The notes beneath the pieces are model-generated. The model saw only the letters and a program-made list of their open reading frames with translations, was not told the DNA's origin and made no database searches. From an uncultured Pseudomonadota bacterium (lineage in GTDB: Bacteria; Myxococcota_A; UBA796; SXON01), in NCBI GenBank assembly GCA_903875225.1, contig CAIQVJ010000048.1:1-64000 (forward strand): 64,000 nucleotides of DNA, read 5' to 3'. Shown in pieces: positions 17,694 to 26,236 of this stretch (the first letter of the stretch is position 1; the number at the start of each line of letters is the position of its first letter). Position numbers and translations under genes: made by a program.

Positions 17694-20144
17694 ATGAAGC
17701 CCTCCCGCGCCCTCCTGTGCACGACGCTTTTCTTCACGGCCACCGCAGTGGCCGCCACGCCCGCACCCGTGTGGGTGCCGCAGGCGCCCGCACATGGTGC
17801 GCTCCTGACCGGTGGCGACGGCGCCATGCAGGCCGCCGTCGACTTCGACACCGGGACCGCCGCGGTGATCGACCCGCGCGACGGTTCGGTACGAGGCTGG
17901 ACGCGCCTGCCCCGCGACGAGGGCACGACGACGGACAACGTGGTGCTCTCCCCCGGGGGCGACCACCTCGCAGCGTGGGGCGAAGGCACGATGCTCGGCG
18001 TGTGGGACCTTCATGCAGACCGGTGGGACCGGATCCCGCCCTCCGATCTGGTCGAGGGCCCCTCCGAGGAGGAGATGGGGGAGGTCCTGTTCTCCACGGA
18101 TGGGGAGCTGCTCGCGTGGTCACGCACGCGCTTCATGGACCCCGCCATGGTGGAGGTGTGGGACGCGAAGAACCCTGGAAAGACCGTACGCGTGGACCTC
18201 GAACGGCTTCAGCGTGCCGAGGACAAGCGCGCCGGAAAGGCGCCCCACAAGCTCGGCGGGCCCCCCGGTGCAGAGGACGAGGACATGAACCCTCCCGAGG
18301 CCTGCGACGGGCTGCCGTCCATGTTGTGGTCCGCCGACGGCCAGACGCTGGAGCTGTACGCCTGCGACGGCACCCTCTGGCGGGTGAACCCGCGGACGGG
18401 TGAGGGCTCCTCGACGCGCCTCCCCATCACCGGCATCCAGCGCGCTGTCGCGAGCGCCGACGGCTCGAAGGTCGCTCTGGGGGGGGAGGACGGCGAGCTC
18501 GTCCTGGCCGACCGGGCGACGGGAGCGGAGCTGGGCCGCTCCCCCGCGGTGCCGATGGACTCGAGCATGGGGGCGTTGGCGTCGCCCACGCTGCTCGCGT
18601 GGTCCCCTGACGGGGTCACCCTCGCCGCTGTATGGGTCACGGAGTCCAGGTACGGAGGCGGCGCGCCGCCCCTCCTGGCTACCTGGACGGTGGGCACCGA
18701 TCAGCTCCACCTGCAGAGCCTGGAGACCGCGCCCGGCGCGCTCTCCGTGGGCGCCGACGGCAAGCTCTCCCTCGACATCCACGGGCAACGGATGGAGGCT
18801 GCCGTGGATCTGCTGGATCCGCCGCGACCCGCAGCCTCCGTCGGTGCGACCGTGCCCGTGGCGCCCCCCGCTTCCGCACCCAGTCACTTCGCCGTGCTCG
18901 ACGGGCAGGTCAACTGGGCCGTGGAGGGGGAGTCCGGAAGGCACTACTACGTGTGGACGGGATCGCACGATGGCCTGCAGCCAGCGCCGGTCGGGAACCC
19001 TGACTTCGATTGGGTCTCCGCCGAAGGCGCCTTTCGCGGCCCGGGGACCGTCGAGGCCGCGGTGCGTTATCGGCTGACCGACCCCAAGGTGGACCTCCGC
19101 TGGCATTCGGCCCCCGTCCTCTCCGCCGACGCCTCGGCAGTCGCCGCTCTCGTGGTCCGGAAGGGCGGAGACATGAAGGCCCCCGACCTCGTCGTCTGGC
19201 CGGCCACCGGCGGGGAACCGCGGGTTCGCGTCACGCTGAAGGGTCGCGCGTCCACGCTCGCCTGGGTCGGGTCTGACCGCCTGCTCGTCGGGATCGATGC
19301 CAGCGAGCCGGAGGACACGGAGACGCTCCTCCTCACGGCCTCCGATGGCGCGATCCTCGCCCGACACGCAGGGCGCCTGGACGATGACGCCTCGGCCGAC
19401 GGTTCCTGGGCCCAGGTGGGGTCGACGGCGGTCCTCGTCGGGTGCGGGTTTCCCCCTGCCGACGGCGAGGCGGCAGGCGCACCGGTCGACGTGGAGCACG
19501 AGCAGGACGACGCCCCGGGGTGGACCTGCGGAGCCTTGTCGATGGAGGACGGCCGAACCCTCTGGACCACCGAGGGGCGGCCTGCCTCCGCGATCTCCGG
19601 GGGCTCCGAGCCGCGGGTCCTCGTCGAGCGGTGGCAGGAGGCCAAGGGCTCCCGGACCGCGAACTTCGAGCCCGTGTGGGAGGTGCTCTCGGTGGCCACC
19701 GGCCAGGTCGTGAGCGCGCTCGCACACCCGACGACCGGGGGAGGCGAGCAATTCGCATGGTCGGCAGACGGCCGATGGCTCGTGGAGAGCAATCTGGTGA
19801 CCAACGACTGGATCGTCTGGGATCCGACCACGGGGAAGGCCACTGCCACGGGCCCGACCTCCGACCCCGCGTTCGCCACGCTCGAGAACGGCCTCCTCGG
19901 TTTTGCCGAGGGGGACAGCCTCCGCGTGGTCCGGCCGACGGACGGCGTGTCGTGGGACCTCTGGGTGATCTGGGACGGCACGACGCCGCACCCGCTCCTG
20001 GTGGGGGCCGAGGGCCCGGTGCGCGGGGACAAGGTCGCGCTGGCCGCGCTCCGGTACCGGGAGAGCGCGGACCTCACGAGCCCGCTCAAGCCCTACGGCA
20101 GGAAGCGCGTGCCCGGAAAGGCCGGCGACCCGTTCAACAAGTGA
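17694..20144 (+). CDS. Exported beta-propeller (WD40-like) protein
   Basis: An 816-residue secreted or periplasmic protein with the signal MKPSRALLCTTLFFTATAVA, cleaved near residue 20. The mature part is built of WD40-like blades. Recurrent motifs are SPGGDHLAAWGEG, STDGELLAWSR, SADGQTLELYAC, ASADGSKVALGGEDG, SPDGVTLAAVW and SADGRWLVESN, so at least two seven-bladed propellers are likely. The frame is open farther upstream, but this ATG, with AAGG four bases before it, starts the signal peptide. It is convergent with another protein of the same layout at 20161-22497, separated by 16 bases. Propellers of this type are binding scaffolds; no catalytic site is visible. Confidence 0.8.
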   Translation: MKPSRALLCTTLFFTATAVAATPAPVWVPQAPAHGALLTGGDGAMQAAVDFDTGTAAVIDPRDGSVRGWTRLPRDEGTTTDNVVLSPGGDHLAAWGEGTMLGVWDLHADRWDRIPPSDLVEGPSEEEMGEVLFSTDGELLAWSRTRFMDPAMVEVWDAKNPGKTVRVDLERLQRAEDKRAGKAPHKLGGPPGAEDEDMNPPEACDGLPSMLWSADGQTLELYACDGTLWRVNPRTGEGSSTRLPITGIQRAVASADGSKVALGGEDGELVLADRATGAELGRSPAVPMDSSMGALASPTLLAWSPDGVTLAAVWVTESRYGGGAPPLLATWTVGTDQLHLQSLETAPGALSVGADGKLSLDIHGQRMEAAVDLLDPPRPAASVGATVPVAPPASAPSHFAVLDGQVNWAVEGESGRHYYVWTGSHDGLQPAPVGNPDFDWVSAEGAFRGPGTVEAAVRYRLTDPKVDLRWHSAPVLSADASAVAALVVRKGGDMKAPDLVVWPATGGEPRVRVTLKGRASTLAWVGSDRLLVGIDASEPEDTETLLLTASDGAILARHAGRLDDDASADGSWAQVGSTAVLVGCGFPPADGEAAGAPVDVEHEQDDAPGWTCGALSMEDGRTLWTTEGRPASAISGGSEPRVLVERWQEAKGSRTANFEPVWEVLSVATGQVVSALAHPTTGGGEQFAWSADGRWLVESNLVTNDWIVWDPTTGKATATGPTSDPAFATLENGLLGFAEGDSLRVVRPTDGVSWDLWVIWDGTTPHPLLVGAEGPVRGDKVALAALRYRESADLTSPLKPYGRKRVPGKAGDPFNK

Positions 20145-20160
20145 CGCGCCGGAGCGTCGT

Positions 20161-22497
20161 TCACCTCGAGAGGGGCTGACCGGCGAGGAAGCGGGAGAGC
20201 AGATCGGGCACCAGGTAGGCGAGGTCGTCCGGACCCGGCGCGGCAGGCGCAACCGTGGCGTCCCCTCCGGGCAGGACCTGCAGCACGCCAGCGGGCGCCT
20301 GGATGAGGCCACCCTCCGCGGTCACGACCAGGCCCATGACCCCGCCGGGGTCGCCCGCAGGAGGCTGGACCGCGTCGATCTGGACCTGCGCGCCGTCGGC
20401 CATGCGCCAGAGGTACACGCCCCTCCCGTCCGTGAAGCCGAGGATCCCCGGCAACGGCTCGTCGAAGGCCACCCGGAAGGGAGCCCCGGTCGCGCCCTGC
20501 GCGCTGGGCCGGTGGTCGGGCGTCCACGTGCGCAACGGAGTCGGCTCACCGGGGTGCGCGGGGTCGGGGCGCAGGTTCACGAGCCAGCCCTGCCGGGAGT
20601 AGCCCCAGACGCCCTCCCAGCCGGAGGCGCCGAACGGCTCCGACCAGTTCGCCTTGCCCGCCTTTGGATCCCAGCCCACCAGCGCCCCCTGGCCCAGGGC
20701 GATGACGAGCACCTCGCCAGACGGGCTCACGGCCAGGGGAAGCCCCGGGATCGTGGCTCCCCGCTCGCCGGTCGAGACGCTCCAGCCCGCGCAACTCGCC
20801 GTCGCTACGTCCCCCGAGTCGCACCCGTACAGCGTCTTGCCGTCGGGAGAGAGCATCCCGAGCGGGTCCTCGGCGCCGAACTCCGGCGTTCGGCGCCCAT
20901 CGGCCCCAGGCTGGGACCAGTAGCCGGGGGTGAAGGGCAGGCGGAGGGTCACCACACCGCTGGCCGCCTGGATCGTGATGATCTCCTCGCTCTTCGGCCC
21001 GTTGACGAACGCTCGGACGACGTTCTGCCCTGCAACGGTGCCGAGCGTTCGAACGTCGAGACCGCGCTGCACCCAGAGCACCTTCGTCCGGGCGGCATCG
21101 AGGCAGACCAACCCGGCCACCCGGCGCTTGTCGGCGCCCTTCCACGACAGGCCCACGACGACCGCCTTGCCGACTCCGACCCAGTGGTTGGTGTAGTAGA
21201 CGTCCGTGGCGCCCGGCTCGGGGGCCGGCAACGCCGCGACCACCTTGGGGTCCCCGAACGGGTCCCGCGTCGGGTGGTCTGGATCCGAGGGGCGCAACAT
21301 GCCCGCAGCGAGGTCCAGCCAGGAGTCCTGCTTCCCGCCGAGGGTGATCGAGCCGGACGGGGAGACCGTCCACGTTCCGTGTGGAGAGGCGAGGCTCGCC
21401 GGGGCAGCATCCCCCCCGTCCCAACGCCAGAGCCCGCCCTCGGTGGCGAGCACCCCCGGGCCGAGCGCCTGGAGCCGCCCCGGGGGCGGGGCCGTGAGGC
21501 TGGGCTCCGGGGCCCCGAGCGGCCAGCTCCCGAGGCTCCTCAGCGACCCACCCATCATGCGTAGCGTCGTCCCGTCGGCGGACCACAGGGAGGCGACCGG
21601 CTTCCCGCGCCACGCGCGGCCCGCCTCGCCCGCACCGACCGGCAGGATGACCACCGTACTGCCCTCGAACTGCCCGGCGACGCGCGACCCGTCCGGGTTC
21701 CAGACCAGGTGGCCGAAGCCGACGACCGGGTCGCGCATGTACCCGCCGGCCGCCACCGCCGGGATCGATCGCGCCACCACCTTCCCTGTCGAGAGGTCCA
21801 TCACGGCGAACTGGGTCGACAGTCCGCCCACCGCGATCCGATCTGGCGCCGTGGCGACCCCTGCCGACTCGACGGAGCGGAGTGCGCCCACGGGCGAATC
21901 GACCGACGCCAACAAGCCACCGGTGGCCCCATCGTGGGTTTCGAGCGCGCCCGACGCCACGACGAACCTCGACGGCGCGCCGGGCAACCAGGAGACCTCG
22001 TCTCCGGGCGGCCAACTGTCGCCGCCGTGCGGATCGCCGACCAGCGGCCCGGAGGCTACGAGCACGCCCCGCTGCGCATCGTAGAGGTTCCAGAACGAGT
22101 CGTAGGGGCTTGAACCGGTGGCCACGAGGAGCCGGCCGCCATCGGGGGAGACCTCGATCGCGGTGGGCCGCCCCTTGGGGACCTCGGGCCCCATCGCGGT
22201 GAGCGTGTTGCTCCGCAGGTCCCATCGGTAGGGCGTCTTGTCGAGCAGCACGGCCACCGCGCGGCCGTCTGGGAAGAAGTCTGCATCGACTACCCCGCCA
22301 GGTGCCCGGATGGCCGCACGCCGCGCTCCTGTGCGGCCGTCCCGCAGTTCGAGCGAGAACCAGTCCACGTCCACGAGGAGCTCGCCGTTCGGGCTCCAGG
22401 TGATCATCTCGGCCTGTGCGGGCCAGCCGTCGGGCCACACCCAGGCCGGGGCGGCCGCGGCCGAGGGAAGGAGGAGCAACGCGAGGAGCGCGGACAT
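20161..22497 (-). CDS. Exported beta-propeller (WD40-like) protein
   Basis: A 778-residue protein with signal MSALLALLLLPSAAAA, lacking any basic residue. Blade-like motifs recur through the whole length: SPNGELLVDVDW, FPDGRAVAVLLD, SPDGGRLLVATG, NPDGSRVAGQFEG, SADGTTLRMMGG and SPDGKTLYGCDSG. The last 60 residues include AEGGLIQAPAGVLQVLPGG. Size, signal and fold match the convergent neighbour at 17694-20144, so the two are probably old paralogues or a functional pair. No enzyme motif was seen. Confidence 0.8.
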   Translation of the reverse strand: MSALLALLLLPSAAAAPAWVWPDGWPAQAEMITWSPNGELLVDVDWFSLELRDGRTGARRAAIRAPGGVVDADFFPDGRAVAVLLDKTPYRWDLRSNTLTAMGPEVPKGRPTAIEVSPDGGRLLVATGSSPYDSFWNLYDAQRGVLVASGPLVGDPHGGDSWPPGDEVSWLPGAPSRFVVASGALETHDGATGGLLASVDSPVGALRSVESAGVATAPDRIAVGGLSTQFAVMDLSTGKVVARSIPAVAAGGYMRDPVVGFGHLVWNPDGSRVAGQFEGSTVVILPVGAGEAGRAWRGKPVASLWSADGTTLRMMGGSLRSLGSWPLGAPEPSLTAPPPGRLQALGPGVLATEGGLWRWDGGDAAPASLASPHGTWTVSPSGSITLGGKQDSWLDLAAGMLRPSDPDHPTRDPFGDPKVVAALPAPEPGATDVYYTNHWVGVGKAVVVGLSWKGADKRRVAGLVCLDAARTKVLWVQRGLDVRTLGTVAGQNVVRAFVNGPKSEEIITIQAASGVVTLRLPFTPGYWSQPGADGRRTPEFGAEDPLGMLSPDGKTLYGCDSGDVATASCAGWSVSTGERGATIPGLPLAVSPSGEVLVIALGQGALVGWDPKAGKANWSEPFGASGWEGVWGYSRQGWLVNLRPDPAHPGEPTPLRTWTPDHRPSAQGATGAPFRVAFDEPLPGILGFTDGRGVYLWRMADGAQVQIDAVQPPAGDPGGVMGLVVTAEGGLIQAPAGVLQVLPGGDATVAPAAPGPDDLAYLVPDLLSRFLAGQPLSR

Positions 22498-22546
22498 TCG
22501 GGATCCGTGGCGGGGGGTGCTGCCGGAAACCTATCGCCCCGGCGCC

Positions 22547-22942
22547 CTATCCCTCGCAGTCGAGGAGCGACTCAGCGCCCTGCTCGCCGTTTTCGCCGGG
22601 CTCCGCGGACTGCGCCAGCAACTGCCCGCCCCATCGCTCGATCGCCCTCGCCACCTCGTTGAAGCCCTGGCCGAGCTCCGTGAGGCGATACGCGACCCGC
22701 AGTGGAGCCTCCGAGATCACGAGTCGCTCGACGATCCCGCGTGATTCCAGCTCCTTGAGACGACACGAGAGCATCCGATCGCCGATCACCCCAAGCCGCT
22801 CGGCGAGCTCGCAGAAGCCCATCTGCCCTGTCGAAAGGCTGCAGATGATGAGCCCGGTCCATGGCCTCGCGAGCACGTCCATCGCCGCCTGGAACCGGGG
22901 GCAGAGGTGCTCGACAGGGGCGTGCGTCACACTCACGAGCAT
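22547..22942 (-). CDS. HxlR-family transcriptional regulator
   Basis: A 131-residue winged-helix regulator of the HxlR family, which often responds to aldehydes, quinones or reactive electrophiles. The family start is seen in CPRFQAAMDVLARPW, with the usual Cys near residue 14, then the recognition region LGVIGDRMLSCRLKELESRG and the wing RVAYRLTELGQG. It is the last gene of a three-gene unit with a truncated haemoglobin and a short upstream frame. A 34-base dyad spans its own start codon, consistent with autoregulation. Confidence 0.88.
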   Translation of the reverse strand: MLVSVTHAPVEHLCPRFQAAMDVLARPWTGLIICSLSTGQMGFCELAERLGVIGDRMLSCRLKELESRGIVERLVISEAPLRVAYRLTELGQGFNEVARAIERWGGQLLAQSAEPGENGEQGAESLLDCEG

Positions 22943-22958
22943 AGCCTCGTGCGTGACG
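22925..22958. promoter_or_regulatory. Dyad operator candidate over the HxlR start
   Basis: Two nested inverted repeats share one centre: CGTCAC (22925-22930) with GTGACG (22953-22958), and CACGAG (22934-22939) with CTCGTG (22946-22951). The HxlR start codon lies inside. HxlR-type regulators bind dyads of about this size, so autoregulation is plausible. An mRNA hairpin hiding the start is an alternative. Confidence 0.4.
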
Positions 22959-22973
22959 AGTGTCGCGGCGGGA

Positions 22974-23342
22974 TCACCCTGTGCAGTCCGTGCCGTCTGT
23001 GATCAGGGCCTCCATGGCGCGTTGGGCCGCGAGCCACTGCTCGCTGACCTCGGCGGGGAGGCCGGCTCGCTCGATCTCCTGGCGGAGCAGCGCCAGCCGC
23101 CGGCGGAACTGGCCGGCGTTGATCCGGAAGGTACGATGCAGCGGCGCGATCGGGCGCCCGGTGTAGGCGACCCCCGCTCCGAGCACGGCGGCTGCGTGCT
23201 CGTACTCGTGCAGTTTGACCCGCTCGCGATCCTTGCCGGCAAAAAGGAACCCGATGATGACGTCGTCGAAGGCACGGTCCACGAACCGGACCACGATCCC
23301 GCGCACGACAGGCTCGCCCCCCGCGCGCTCGAACGCAGTCAA
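22974..23342 (-). CDS. Truncated haemoglobin (group I-like)
   Basis: A 122-residue globin with the two-over-two truncated layout. The E-F region reads VKLHEYEHAAAVLGAGVAY, then TGRPIAPLHRTFRI, where His69 is the expected haem-proximal ligand. Helix G-H is QFRRRLALLRQEIERAGL. Group I truncated globins bind oxygen or NO and often act in NO detoxification. The start is a TTG that overlaps the stop of a 63-residue frame (TTGA), and 31 bases separate it from the HxlR gene. Linkage to an HxlR regulator suggests control by reactive nitrogen or oxygen species. Confidence 0.75.
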   Translation of the reverse strand: MTAFERAGGEPVVRGIVVRFVDRAFDDVIIGFLFAGKDRERVKLHEYEHAAAVLGAGVAYTGRPIAPLHRTFRINAGQFRRRLALLRQEIERAGLPAEVSEQWLAAQRAMEALITDGTDCTG

Positions 23343-23530
23343 CGTTGGGACCGGTTGTTGCCGCTGGCGTTGGTGGGGTGGCCAAGCTCCACGAGCCGGG
23401 CGAGCAGCTTCAGGACGACCTCCCGGGGCGCAATCGGGCGGCCGGTCGACGGATCGCGCGGGAAGATTCGGCGGAGGTTCACCACCCCGCAGGTGTAATC
23501 ACGTCCGTCGGGGAATACGCTGGCGCGCAT
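23339..23530 (-). CDS. Short hypothetical protein upstream of the globin
   Basis: A 63-residue frame beginning MRASVFPDGRDYTCGVVNL and rich in Arg and Pro. It ends in a TTGA overlap with the globin start, which argues for translational coupling. Its ATG overlaps the start of the oppositely directed CPBP gene by two bases, so one of the two starts may lie further in; GTG codons about 17 residues in offer an alternative. No family was recognised. Confidence 0.4.
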   Translation of the reverse strand: MRASVFPDGRDYTCGVVNLRRIFPRDPSTGRPIAPREVVLKLLARLVELGHPTNASGNNRSQR

Positions 23531-24476
23531 GACAACCGGCGAGATCCACGGCCCTGGCGCGACGATCCACCCCGTGCGTCGGATCGGCACAGCCGTCGTG
23601 AAGTGGTTGCTGGGCGATGTGCCCGTGCTCGAGCGGGAGCCCGGGAGCGCGGCCCTGGTCGCCGTTGTCTGCACGGCGGCCGCGGTGGGTTGGTGGCTCT
23701 CCGAGCGCCACGCGCTCAGGGGCGGGCCGATGGTGTCGGCCTCCTGGCGCATGCTCGTGCACGGCGGGCTGCCGCTCGCGGTGCTGGGCGGATGGGAGCT
23801 GCGGCTCGCGTGGCGCGCGGGCCGGCTGAAGGCGGGGGCCGCCCTGGCAGCCGTGGCCGGGATCCTCCTGTTGCTGATGCCCATCGTGATGCGCGCAAGC
23901 AAGGAGGGAGCGCACACGATCACGGCCTCTCCGGGCGAGCGCATCATCCTGCCTGTGTTCATCGGAGCGGTGCTGCTGCTCAGCGGGCTGCGGGCGCTGG
24001 GGGCGCGACTGGCGGACTGGGGCATCGGGCTCGGCGACTGGCGCTGGTGGCTCCCGCATCACGGCGTGCTGTTGCTCGCCCTGTTGCCCATCATCGCGGG
24101 AGTGACCTGCATGGTGCCCGCGCTGGCGCACTACTACCCGATGTACAAGCCCGCGCGCACCTCGTTCGATGCCCTGGTGATGTCCCACGTCGCGCTGGCG
24201 GTGGACCTCGCCGGCTGGGAATTCCTGTTCCGTGGCTTCCTCCTGTTCGGCATCGCCCGGCGGGGCGACGCCGTGCTGGCGATGTTCCTGCAGGCGCTGC
24301 CGTTCTTCCTCCTGCACTCCCCGAAGCCCGAGATCGAGATGATCTCCTCCTTCTTCGGCGCGGTGCTGGCCGCCCGGTTCTGCCTGCGAGCCCGCAGCTT
24401 CCTCCCGCTCTGGGTGATCCACGTGTCGATCATCACCACGGTGGGCTTCACGGCGTACTGGCTGCGACATCGCTGA
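23529..24476 (+). CDS. CPBP-family intramembrane metalloprotease-like protein
   Basis: A 315-residue polytopic membrane protein with about seven hydrophobic segments. The C-terminal half has the CPBP/Abi signature: WEFLFRGFLLFG stands for motif 1 (usually EE-x3-R, here with one Glu), and FFLLHSPKPEIE for motif 2 (F-x3-H). A third polar motif is in LWVIHVSIITT. The family includes eukaryotic prenyl-protein protease Rce1 and bacterial self-immunity proteins. The single Glu leaves catalysis open. The gene is divergent from the globin unit and convergent with the chaperone operon. Confidence 0.8.
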   Translation: MTTGEIHGPGATIHPVRRIGTAVVKWLLGDVPVLEREPGSAALVAVVCTAAAVGWWLSERHALRGGPMVSASWRMLVHGGLPLAVLGGWELRLAWRAGRLKAGAALAAVAGILLLLMPIVMRASKEGAHTITASPGERIILPVFIGAVLLLSGLRALGARLADWGIGLGDWRWWLPHHGVLLLALLPIIAGVTCMVPALAHYYPMYKPARTSFDALVMSHVALAVDLAGWEFLFRGFLLFGIARRGDAVLAMFLQALPFFLLHSPKPEIEMISSFFGAVLAARFCLRARSFLPLWVIHVSIITTVGFTAYWLRHR

Positions 24477-24485
24477 CTTCGCTCG

Positions 24486-25934
24486 TCAGATCCCGGACCG
24501 GATGTTGCCCGCCAGCACGCCACCCAGCGTGTCGGTCATCACGCCTTCGCCCTCCATCTGCAGCCACCGGAACACCATGTTGCCGAAGTACCGGAAGCCG
24601 CGCTTGTTGTAGAGCACGACCGCGAGGTGGAGCGAGCCGCTGTACATCGTCTGGAAGATCGTGCCGCGGTCGTTCGGGCGATCCCGGATCATCGCCGCGG
24701 CCAGCACGCGCAGCGGCTCCCAGGCGAGGAACGCGTCGTGGGCGTAGAGCACCCGCTCCGGGGTCTCCGCCAGCCCGTAGGCAGCGAGCGCGCGGTCCTT
24801 CAGCTCCGGCCAGGCCCGATCCATCGCGGCGTCCGAGACCCGTCCGAACGTCCCGGTGCCCGTGTGGAACCACCGTTCCCGCCACATCACCTCGGCAAGC
24901 TCGGCGATGGAGCGGCCAAGCAGGCGCTCCAGGGGGTCCGCCGCGGCGCGGAGCGTGTCGGCGCGAGCGCGGACCCAGCTCCCAAGCTCGGCGTTGCCCG
25001 CCACGTCGTCCCACGCGGCGCACGCGGCCTGCACGTCCTCGACGCGTCGGCCCTCCCGGGCACGAGCGTGGAGCGCCAGGGCGCGCCCAAGCTGATCCGG
25101 CCACGCCGTCGGGAGGCCGCGGGCGTTGGGGACCGCGCCGCGATGGGCGCGGAGCCTGCTCGCAAGACCGAACCGGAGATGCGCGGACATCGTCCGCGCC
25201 GCCGTGGCCGCACCCCTCCCGGTGGCAAAGACGTCGACCACGCTGCCCAGGCTGGTCACGTAAGCGTGGATCCCCCGCCCGTCCGCAGCCCAGGAGCGCG
25301 CTTCGGTCCACGCCCCCCGCTGCACCGCCTCGGCGATCAGCCACTCCCGGGCCAGTCGACGCGCGGGCTCGGCCCCGGGCATCGGCGTCATCCGCGCCGC
25401 GATGCCAAAGAGCAGCCTCGCGACCTTCACGTCGCCCCGGTTCGCCCGCACCGCGCCGGCCGCGACCCAGGTGAGCGCATGGCAGTGGGGGGAGTTTCGC
25501 AGCCGAGTCATCAGCCAGTCGCCCTCCCGCTCGTTCAGTCGCCGCGCGCGCGCCGCGACGATCACGGCGCCTGCCACCCCGTGGCTGCGCGCCCAGTTGA
25601 ACCCCACCGACAGCGTGAGGTAGTAGCCGACGCTCACAGGGAGCTTCCGACAGAGCGGCGCCACCCACACCGGGAAGCACAACACGGTCAAGGCCAGCGC
25701 TGCTGCCAGCGGGGGGATGCGCTCCAGGTTCGGGTCGCTCACGGCTGCAGTCAGCAGCAGGAGCCAGATGAACGGCAGCAGTGCGATCCCCAGTCCGCGC
25801 AACAGCGCCTGCCCGGTGATGCTCGTGCCCGCAGGGTGGCTCCCGGCACTCACGGCCACGGAACCGGACTTCTTCCGGTTCGCCGCCCGGACGGCCCAGA
25901 ACACCGCCATGATCACGGGGAGCAGGACCTGCAT
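24486..25934 (-). CDS. Membrane protein of the Hsp70-like operon
   Basis: A 482-residue protein of unknown family. Hydrophobic segments lie near residues 2-18, 45-66 and 74-95, with a weaker one at about 100-118. The remaining 360 residues are cytoplasm-like and helical, with repeated Ala/Arg-rich helix pairs suggesting TPR-like packing. Its ATG overlaps the stop of the J-like gene (TAATG), and that gene in turn overlaps the Hsp70-like gene, so the three are co-translated. An anchor or client-recruiting subunit for the chaperone is inferred from this arrangement. Confidence 0.7.
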   Translation of the reverse strand: MQVLLPVIMAVFWAVRAANRKKSGSVAVSAGSHPAGTSITGQALLRGLGIALLPFIWLLLLTAAVSDPNLERIPPLAAALALTVLCFPVWVAPLCRKLPVSVGYYLTLSVGFNWARSHGVAGAVIVAARARRLNEREGDWLMTRLRNSPHCHALTWVAAGAVRANRGDVKVARLLFGIAARMTPMPGAEPARRLAREWLIAEAVQRGAWTEARSWAADGRGIHAYVTSLGSVVDVFATGRGAATAARTMSAHLRFGLASRLRAHRGAVPNARGLPTAWPDQLGRALALHARAREGRRVEDVQAACAAWDDVAGNAELGSWVRARADTLRAAADPLERLLGRSIAELAEVMWRERWFHTGTGTFGRVSDAAMDRAWPELKDRALAAYGLAETPERVLYAHDAFLAWEPLRVLAAAMIRDRPNDRGTIFQTMYSGSLHLAVVLYNKRGFRYFGNMVFRWLQMEGEGVMTDTLGGVLAGNIRSGI

Positions 25935-26236
25935 TATTTCGGCCGTGTGAACCCGAGCCCCAGCTCATCCCAGATGCTCACGCCGGCTACCGGCGGGAGC
26001 ACGCACTCGGTCGCGAGGGCGACCAGCTCCGCCTCGATCCGCGCGTCCGGGTCCCGAAGCGCCGTCACGGCGGCACGAACCATCTCGGGAGTGCGCTGCA
26101 CCCGCTGCTCGCCTTCCCCCACGTACTTTGCTGACATGGCGCCGATCTCGAGCTGGGCGAGCAGCTTCTGGCCCGCGCGCTCCACCTCCATCCGTGAGGC
26201 GTCCACCGTGATCCCCAGCACCCGGAAGGGGTTCAC
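25934..26236 (-). CDS. Small J-domain-like protein lacking HPD
   Basis: A 100-residue protein starting at a GTG that overlaps the stop of the Hsp70-like gene. The start NPFRVLGITVDASRMEVERA is like the first helix and turn of a J domain (usually D-x-Y-x-x-LG). EMVRAAVTALRDPDARIEAE resembles helices III-IV with the LSDP-like RDPDAR. The HPD tripeptide that activates Hsp70 ATPase is missing; the corresponding region reads GAMSAKYVGEG. It may therefore hold the neighbouring Hsp70-like protein without stimulating it. The J-domain assignment rests on pattern and context, and a structure prediction would settle it. Confidence 0.6.
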   Translation of the reverse strand: MNPFRVLGITVDASRMEVERAGQKLLAQLEIGAMSAKYVGEGEQRVQRTPEMVRAAVTALRDPDARIEAELVALATECVLPPVAGVSIWDELGLGFTRPK

